From Emiliania huxleyi CCMP1516 (Eukaryota > Haptophyta > Isochrysidales > Noelaerhabdaceae), in contig NW_005196379.1 of NCBI RefSeq assembly GCF_000372725.1, forward strand, positions 376,247-440,246: DNA of 64,000 nt, read 5' to 3'. The notes beneath the pieces are model-generated. The model did no database searches. It was not told the origin of the DNA and saw only the letters and a program-made list of their open reading frames with translations. A program made the translations under genes and the position numbers. Of the stretch, positions 58,220 through 64,000 are shown piece by piece. Each line of letters starts with the position of its first letter. Position 1 is the stretch's first letter.

Positions 58220-60418
58220 AACTGCGCGCCTCCGTCTGCGTCGCCGTCGCCGCCGCCTCCCTCCGCCTCGCCGTCGCCGCCGCCTCCGTCCGTGTCGCCG
58301 TCGCCGCCTCCCTCAGCCTCGCCGTCGCCGCCGCCTCCCTCCGCCTCGCCGTCGCCGCCGCCTCCGTCTGCGTCGCCGTCGCCGCCGCCTCCCTCCACCT
58401 CACCGTCGCCGCCGCCGCCCTCCAGCTTGCCGTCGCCGCCGCCGCCCTCCACCTCGCCGTCGCCGCCGCCCTCCACCTCGCCGTCGCCGCCGCCCTCCAC
58501 CTCGCCGTCGCCGCCGCCCTCCACCTCGCCCTACTGTGAGCCGCCTGCGGTGGTCGCAGCCGCCGTGAGCGGTTCTCCGAATGCCCTCGGATTCTACCAG
58601 ATGAACACGACAGGCCACTGTATGAGCAACGGCAAGCACCCGGCTACGCTCCAGGCTCCAAATCTGGTTAATGGCGCCGGCGGGCTGCTCAACTTCGATG
58701 CCGCGGTGGAAGTTGCGGGTGCGCTCTGTGCGAGACTAACCTCTTGCACCAGTTTCGATGTCAACAACTATTCGGGCTATGATAACTCGCCGAACTTGTA
58801 CGCCAGCAACGGACAGGCGATGCTCGAAGAGCTGCAAGGAATGGCGTGCAACGGTGAACATGGAGCCACCGGCCAGCCATGGATCGAGTTCACCAATTGT
58901 GGCCTACCAGCGACGCAGTCTGGCGTGTGGAGGTTCTATGACAGTCGAACGAGTGGGAACCGTTGTGCAGTCGGCGATGACTGTCCCATCACGGAGACTC
59001 AGACGTACGCGCACCCCACCAACGTGTGCTTTGTGAAGGGCGAGTGCGAGGCCTGCGACAACTACCCGGAAGCAAGCAGCCCGAGCCACGTCGACACGTA
59101 TTACAAAGGGGCGGACACTCCCTTTGATTTTGCGGAACTCAACACTCCTCCCGGGGCTACCTTTGAGGACAAGCTCCAGGCTTGCAAGGACAAGTGCGAC
59201 ACCGACTCCTGGAGCGATCCCAACCGCTTCACGGGCAAGTGCGTGGGCGTCGGCTACGCTGCAGACGCAAATCACGCGGGACTGAGCTTCTGCTACGGCG
59301 TGATGGACCCGCCGTACCATCAGGACGCAGCCATGGAAGGCTCGCCAAACTGGGTCCTTCTGATGAAGGAGAACTGCGCGCCTCCGTCTGCGTCGCCGTC
59401 GCCGCCGCCTCCGTCCGCGTCGCCGTCGCCGCCGCCTCTCTCAGCCTCGCCGTCGCCGCCGCCTCCCTCCGCCTCGCCGTCGCCGCCGCCTCCGTCTGCG
59501 TCGCCGTCGCCGCCGCCGCCCTCCACCTCACCGTCGCCGCCGCCGCCCTCCACCTCGCCGTCGCCGCCGCCGCCCTCCACCTCGCCGTCGCCGCCGCCCT
59601 CCACCTCGCCGTCGCCGCCGCCCTCCACCTCGCCGTCGCCGCCGCCCTCCACCTCGCCCTACTGTGAGCCGCCTGCGGTGGTCGCAGCCGCCGTGAGCGG
59701 TTCTCCGAATGCCCTCGGCTTCTACCAGATGAACACGACAGGCCACTGTATGAGCAACGGCAAGCACCCGGCTACGCTCCAGGCTCCAAATCTGGTTAAT
59801 GGCGCCGGCGGGCTGCTCAACTTCGATGCCGCGGCGGAAGTTGCGGGTGCGCTCTGTGCGAGACTAACCTCTTGCACCAGTTTCGATGTCAACAACTATT
59901 CGGGGTATGATAACTCGCCGAACTTGTACGCCAGCAACGGACAGGCGATGCTCGAAGAGCTGCAAGGAATGGCGTGCAACGGTGAACATGGAGCCACCGG
60001 CCAGCCATGGATCGAGTTCACCAATTGTGGCCTACCAGCGACGCAGTCTGGCGTGTGGAGGTTCTATCTCAGTCGAACGAGTGGGAACCGTTGTGCAGTC
60101 GGCGATGACTGTCCCATCACGGAGACTCAGACGTACGCGCACCCCACCAACGTGTGCTTTGTGAAGGGCGAGTGCGAGGCCTGCGACAACTACCCGGAAG
60201 CAAGCAGCCCGAGCCACGTCGACACGTATTACAAAGGGGCGGACACTCCCTTTGATTTTGCGGAACTCAACACTCCTCCCGGGGCTACCTTTGAGGACAA
60301 GCTCCAGGCTTGCAAGGACAAGTGCGACACCGACTCCTGGAGCGATCCCAACCGCTTCACGGGCAGGTGCGTGGGCGTCGGCTCCAGTTGTAGTTCCCAC
60401 ATGACGCTCCCATCTTGA
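58220..60418 (+). CDS. Pro/Ser-rich extracellular protein made of ~1.13-kb modules (pherophorin-like spacers)
   Basis: The frame is open from 57710 to 60418 (902 codons), but recognisable sequence begins at 58220 within a module. Each module has a spacer of PPPSASPSP/PPPSTSPSP units (hydroxyproline-rich-glycoprotein style, about 100 residues) and a ~270-residue Cys-containing domain (YCEPPAVVAAAVSGSPNALG, CARLTSCTSFDVNNYSGYDN, CFVKGECEACDNY, KDKCDTDSWSDPNRFTG). Copy 1 runs 58220-59371; copy 2 starts 59372 and diverges at about 60381, ending in a different short tail. The copies are nearly identical. A Cys-rich sugar- or matrix-binding domain on Pro-rich stalks suggests a surface or matrix protein and possible target of the GT77 enzyme. 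The N-terminus with signal peptide was not found. Confidence 0.6.
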   Translation, partial: NCAPPSASPSPPPPSASPSPPPPSVSPSPPPSASPSPPPPSASPSPPPPSASPSPPPPSTSPSPPPPSSLPSPPPPSTSPSPPPSTSPSPPPSTSPSPPPSTSPYCEPPAVVAAAVSGSPNALGFYQMNTTGHCMSNGKHPATLQAPNLVNGAGGLLNFDAAVEVAGALCARLTSCTSFDVNNYSGYDNSPNLYASNGQAMLEELQGMACNGEHGATGQPWIEFTNCGLPATQSGVWRFYDSRTSGNRCAVGDDCPITETQTYAHPTNVCFVKGECEACDNYPEASSPSHVDTYYKGADTPFDFAELNTPPGATFEDKLQACKDKCDTDSWSDPNRFTGKCVGVGYAADANHAGLSFCYGVMDPPYHQDAAMEGSPNWVLLMKENCAPPSASPSPPPPSASPSPPPLSASPSPPPPSASPSPPPPSASPSPPPPSTSPSPPPPSTSPSPPPPSTSPSPPPSTSPSPPPSTSPSPPPSTSPYCEPPAVVAAAVSGSPNALGFYQMNTTGHCMSNGKHPATLQAPNLVNGAGGLLNFDAAAEVAGALCARLTSCTSFDVNNYSGYDNSPNLYASNGQAMLEELQGMACNGEHGATGQPWIEFTNCGLPATQSGVWRFYLSRTSGNRCAVGDDCPITETQTYAHPTNVCFVKGECEACDNYPEASSPSHVDTYYKGADTPFDFAELNTPPGATFEDKLQACKDKCDTDSWSDPNRFTGRCVGVGSSCSSHMTLPS

Positions 60419-61736
60419 GCACTTGTGGACCCCTCGACCGTCTCGCCCTCCCTCACTGGTGTGTTCATTGGGGGGGGGTCATAACAAACACGGTACAGGA
60501 TCGAGGTGCACGCTGCAGAAGCAGTGTCGTCCCCCCTCTCCATCAAGCATCATCTCACACTGAGACGTCGGCGGCGATGGCGGTGTGACCGATCGAGCTA
60601 CAAGAGGAGCTTGTTCAGCAGGATCCAGGCAATCCGACGCACTACCCTCCAACCGGGCCTGAGATCATCCGATAGCTCCCGTCACCTCTCCGGATGATGT
60701 GTGGTCGAACCACTCCAGAATGGGTTGTCCCATCATTGTGAGGAATTGTGCAGGAGTGGGGAGAGTTGGGCAATTCGCGTGCAGCGGGCAAGAGGGGGGG
60801 GGGGGGGTCAGCCGCTTGGTGTGAGCGCGAGAGATGGGCCAGAGATAACCTGTCTGTCCGACCGTACGCTGTCACGGAGAGTCCGTCACGCCCTGGGAGG
60901 AGACGGGTCGACCCCGTGAGGACCAGATCACGTTCACCTTGTCGTAGCCCGAGAGGGTGTCGACCTTAGCCACTCGGTGCCGCCTCCTCCCACCGGTCCG
61001 CGTTTGTACTTTATGTAGCTGGCCAGCTCTAACCAAGCATACAGAGAGTTGCTCCACCCCCCTCCTGCATCAGACGCCCCCCCCTTCCCCCCCCCCCAAG
61101 CCAAGGACTTCCCTCACCGCAATCGACCCGCGTGCTTATCCTGCCGCGACTTCCTTGCACCAAGCATACAGAGAGTTGCTCCACCCCCCTCCTGCATCAG
61201 ACGCCCCCCCCTTCCCCCCCCCCCCAAGCCAAGGACTTCCCTCACCGCAATCGACCCGTGTGCTTATCCTGCCGCGACTTCCTTGCCCTCCTCGGCTTCC
61301 TCGCGGACCCCGCCGATCCGCCTCCCCCGACCGCCCATCTGCACCCCTCCCCCTCTCCCGATCCCCCATCTCCCCAAACACGCCCCCCTCTCTTCCCCAC
61401 CCTCAACCCCCACCGCCTCCTCCACACTCGGGTCCCTCCCCCTCTTCCTCCCCCGCTCCCCTACCCCGCCCCCCCCCCTCCTCGTCCATCCCGCCCCCCC
61501 CATCGCCTCCCCCCTCCCCGTCCCGCGCCCCAAACCCGGGCGCCTCCACCTCTCCGCACCCCGCGCATAGCACCCCCCCATTCGCGGAGAGCACCCGTCC
61601 TCTTCATGCAGCCCCGGGCTGTCTAGATACCGAGTGCCAAAACACGTCATGCACTCATCTCTTCTTTTAATGTTAATCTTTTTGTTTTTTTCCTTGATTC
61701 TGAGAAAACGTGTATGACTCTCGACCACCCCCGCCC
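60419..61736. repeat. Intergenic region with a 127-bp tandem duplication
   Basis: CCAAGCATACAGAGAGTTGC begins a unit at 61033 and again at 61160; both copies run through a poly-C stretch, AAGCCAAGGACTTCCC and CTTATCCTGCCGCGACTTCC to about 61284, differing at few bases. C-rich sequence continues to about 61570. Frames across it are Pro-rich and without domain. Nothing else is supported. Confidence 0.7.
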
Positions 61737-63095
61737 TCACTCTCCATCCGACCCCTTGTTCGTCCGGGCCAGTCTCTTGAGCGCCGCTGCCGCTGCCCGC
61801 AGCCTCACGAACGCAGAGGCGAGGGCGAGGCCGACAGCCTGCGGCGCGTGCGGCGAGTAGGCCTCCTTCTCGTCCGCGTCGGCCTGCTGCGACAGCACCA
61901 CGCCGCCGCAGAGCGTCGAGAGGATGACGGTGAGCGAGAGGGCGGAGCTCACCTCGACGCCCGCCACCTCGAGGCCGAGCTTGAGCCCGACGAACCCGAG
62001 CACGAGGGCGACCGCCTTCTCGAGGTAGACGAGGTCCGAGACGGCGACAGAGAGCAGCTGGTAGAGCGAGCGCAGCCCCACGACGGCGGCGATGTTCGAC
62101 GAGTACACCACAAAAGGGTCGTCGCTTACCGCGAGCACGGCAGGGATCGAGTCGACGGCAAAGATCACCTGCCACGGCGACGTGAGCGGCGGGTGAGGCG
62201 CGGCGTGCACGCGTGCGCGGGCGCCTGCCCCTCCCCTCCTAGCTCACGTCACACAGCGCGATCGAGACGAGGGTGGCCGTCAGCTGCGTGAAGAGGACCC
62301 CCGCCCCCGCCTCGTTCGGCACCGTGAGCCTGTCGCCCTCGAAGGTGCCCGTGAGCGGCAAGCGCTCGAGCAACTCGATGACGACGCCAGGCAGCTCGGC
62401 GTCGTCGTCGTCGTCGTCCGCGCCCGAGAGCAGCTGGTACGACGAGAAGAGCAGGAAGGCCGAGAAGCCCAGTAGCAGCGGCGCAAAAGCGCTCGTCGCC
62501 GCGAGGCCGGCAAAGATGAAGACGCCACGCAGCAGGATGGAGCCGGCAATGCCGTAGTTGAGGCACTTATCGACCGAGCCGGGCGGCACCTTGAAGTAGC
62601 GAAAGATGAGCAGGAAGACGAAGAGGTTGTCGACAGAGAGCGAGTCCTCCACCACATAGGCCGTCAAGAAGTCAAACGCTGCCGCGCCGCCCTTGGCAAG
62701 CCAGACGCCGCCGTCAAAGGCGAGCGTCGCCCCGAGGAGGAGCCCAAAAGTCCGGAGGCTGTCGTCGTACATCCGCGTGATTGCACCCGAGGACCGAAGG
62801 GCGTCCTTCAGCTCGCTTGCGTCTATCGTGCGACTGTCGTCCCGGTCAATCATGGCAAAGATGGCCTGCCGGTCGGGCTGGGAGCACGCACCTCGAGCTG
62901 GTCGACGAGTTCGCTAAAGCCCTCAAAGTCCAAAGCCTTTGAGGTGCTGCCACTCTCCTCGAGCATCTCCTCAACCTTGCTAAACTGGCCGAGGAGCGCC
63001 ACGCAAATCGTGCAAACCCGGTCATCGTCGAGCGTCACAAGTGGCGCCGTGCCGGTTCGCATCAGCAAGCGCCTGCTGTCGGCACGCATCGGCAT
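61737..63095 (-). CDS. EF-hand-containing TerC-family membrane protein
   Basis: Three exons on the minus strand: 63095 to about 62890, about 62863 to 62248, and 62168-61737. The last intron (62169-62247, GT-AG) is well supported: it joins SIALCD to VIFAVDSIPAVLAVSDD, the core of TerC. The N-terminal part has an EF-hand pair: SKALDFEGFSELV and MIDRDDSRTIDASELKDAL, the second with a full DxDxxxTxxxxE loop. The first intron would be only about 26 bases (GAG|GTGCGTGC...GGCAG|GCC). TerC helices follow: TAYVVEDSLSVDNLFVFLLI (conserved acidic residues), RGVFIFAGLAATSAFAPLLL and NIAAVVGLRSLYQLL. Plant TerC is needed for thylakoid insertion of photosystem proteins; bacterial TerC affects metal homeostasis. 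Calcium gating is inferred from the EF-hands. The start at 63095 is chosen because an A-rich upstream element precedes it. Confidence 0.8.
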
Positions 63096-63128
63096 TTGCG
63101 TTGTTGGTACTGATTCCTCGACTCTGCG

Positions 63129-63182
63129 CCCAAAAATGAAAAAAAAACCGCGCCAGCATCTGGCACGTTTAAAGCAAAAAGA
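63129..63182 (-). promoter_or_regulatory. Upstream element of the TerC gene
   Basis: On the plus strand it reads CAAAAATGAAAAAAAAACCG, CGCCAGCATCTGGCACG, TTTAAAGCAAAAAGAAG, and so combines A-rich cores with a GCCAG...CTGGCACG pair. It ends 34 bases before the chosen ATG (minus strand). Confidence 0.35.
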
Positions 63183-63444
63183 AGTCTGCTGATATTTCGG
63201 GGGCGCCATACGTGGACCGTCGTCTACAGTCTGTTGCGGGCAGTAAGAAAACGTGGTTAAGAAACCAAGCGATTTCCGCGAAAATCTAAAGAAACTACGG
63301 TCTACGCGGACGGCGCGCCGCAGGCGCGGCCCCAAGAAAGGGCCCACACACGAGTGTGAACAGGAGCCCCGCTCAAATTCTCTCTTCGCCTGGCGCTGCG
63401 GCGCGCGCACTTGTCATTTGCCCAAGTCTGCGGTGACCGGTGTT

Positions 63445-63735
63445 CTGGGGGCGGGGCGCGGACTGGCACACACACCGGCACACCAATGAAAAGAATTCTT
63501 CAAACACAAGCCTCTCTCACAGCACGCTGGCACGACAAGGGCGCGGACTGGCGCGGACTGGCACACACACCGGCTCACCACCGGAGCCGCCTAAGCGACT
63601 CCGATGAAAAGAAATCAAAGCCTTACGCACTCTTCACACAGGGGCTCTCACAGCAGAAGGTTCACGGGTCCGACTACAGTGTGTACAGCGTTCAGGAGTG
63701 AAAGCACAACTCTGGGCGAAAAGAAACGTGTGAGT
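63445..63735 (+). promoter_or_regulatory. Upstream element cluster of the last gene
   Basis: Three copies of GCGCGGACTGGC(ACACACACCGGC) at about 63456, 63541 and 63551, and A-rich cores GAAAAGAATTC (63487), GAAAAGAAATC (63604) and GAAAAGAAACG (63718). The last core is 45 bases upstream of the ATG at 63764. The arrangement, cores alternating with GACTGGC units, is the same as at 13085-13275. Confidence 0.45.
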
Positions 63736-63763
63736 TTCCGGATCCCCAGCAGGCGCCATTACG

Positions 63764-64000
63764 ATGCTCTCCGTGCTCATCCTGGGCGCTGCGGGCGCGC
63801 ACGACCGCTCCGCGCCGCCTTCGTCCCTCTCCCGGAGCCGCGTGCTCCAGCACCAGCAGCAGAGCACGCGCGGCGACGCGCTCGCCACCGTGCAGTGCCT
63901 GCGCGGCGGCGGCGGCGACAAGTGTGACGTCATCCTGGTTGGCTGTGGCGTGCCAAAGCGCGGCATGGGGTGGTACCACGCGAAGCAGATGCTCGATGGC
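63764..64000 (+). CDS. Gfo/Idh/MocA-like oxidoreductase, 5' part
   Basis: The frame starts MLSVLILGAAGAHDRS and is cut by the window end after 79 codons. A hydrophobic leader suggests a signal or transit peptide. Residues ~55-79, DVILVGCGVPKRGMGWYHAK, give the N-terminal Rossmann strand with a G-G-P-x-RG pattern as in Gfo/Idh/MocA oxidoreductases, where the motif binds NAD(P). The call rests on this short segment alone. Confidence 0.45.
   Translation, partial: MLSVLILGAAGAHDRSAPPSSLSRSRVLQHQQQSTRGDALATVQCLRGGGGDKCDVILVGCGVPKRGMGWYHAKQMLDG

Noticed and set aside
60957-61670. Pro-rich frames over the C-rich tandem duplication
   Set aside because: All three plus-strand frames are equally Pro-rich, which is what poly-C DNA gives; no Cys domain as in the neighbouring surface protein.
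1-64000. CRISPR arrays, operons, bacterial promoters, tRNA or rRNA genes
   Set aside because: No regularly spaced short repeats, no ribosome binding sites, split genes throughout, and no convincing cloverleaf or rRNA segment was found by eye. Small RNA genes could still be missed.

Overview
The window looks like nuclear DNA of a unicellular eukaryotic alga, most likely a haptophyte; Emiliania huxleyi or a relative is my guess. It is very GC-rich. Genes are split by short introns (mostly 56-200 nt), roughly half of which can only be resolved with GC-AG rather than GT-AG borders. Contents include an ER thioredoxin-type PDI ending in KSEL, a CCA-adding enzyme, an XEG113-type arabinosyltransferase, a SAGA/TFIID-type histone-fold protein and a Pro/Ser-rich extracellular protein. 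There are no operons, ribosome binding sites or bacterial promoters. One assembly gap (N run) lies at 53082-53723. Gene models were assembled by eye by joining reading frames at plausible splice sites; exon edges are inferences unless stated.

Layout. 0.7-9.4 kb: coiled-coil protein (+), composite dispersed repeats, small HAD-domain protein (+), a lipase-fold protein lacking the nucleophile serine (-), a secreted guanine-deaminase-like amidohydrolase (+). 10-21.7 kb: CCA tRNA nucleotidyltransferase (-), an unknown membrane protein (-) divergent from a ligand-binding-domain/EGF/TM/TIR receptor (+), a histone-fold transcription subunit (+), a secreted receptor-L-domain-like protein (+). 23-28.7 kb: an MFS-like transporter with an array of Cys/WG zinc-ribbon-like modules (+), convergent with a secreted FAD oxidase (-). 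30-45.3 kb: long coiled-coil protein (+), MATE transporter (+), GT77 XEG113-like enzyme (+), ankyrin-kinase (+), LamG/cadherin-like membrane protein (-) divergent from a PDZ protein (+). 45.5-52.6 kb: PDI (-), a small gene between two identical 133-bp direct repeats (-), FAD amine/amino-acid-oxidase-type enzyme (+), PLOD-type glycosyltransferase (-). 52.9-64 kb: unknown gene broken by the assembly gap (-), ten- or eleven-exon unknown gene (+), Pro-rich modular secreted protein (+), EF-hand/TerC membrane protein (-), and the start of a Gfo/Idh/MocA-like oxidoreductase (+) cut by the window edge.

The genes do not form one pathway. Several serve the cell surface and secretory route (PDI, GT77, PLOD-type GT, LamG protein, Pro-rich protein, receptor-L protein, FAD oxidase, guanine deaminase), two are sensors or signal transducers (TIR receptor, ankyrin-kinase) and three are transport or membrane proteins (MFS, MATE, TerC). 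A recurrent upstream sequence, an A-rich AAAAAGAATT-like core next to a GGCACGGGACTGGC-like stretch, lies ahead of at least seven genes and is the best candidate for an undescribed promoter or leader element. The two most unusual protein architectures are the periplasmic-binding-fold/TIR receptor and the zinc-ribbon-array MFS protein.
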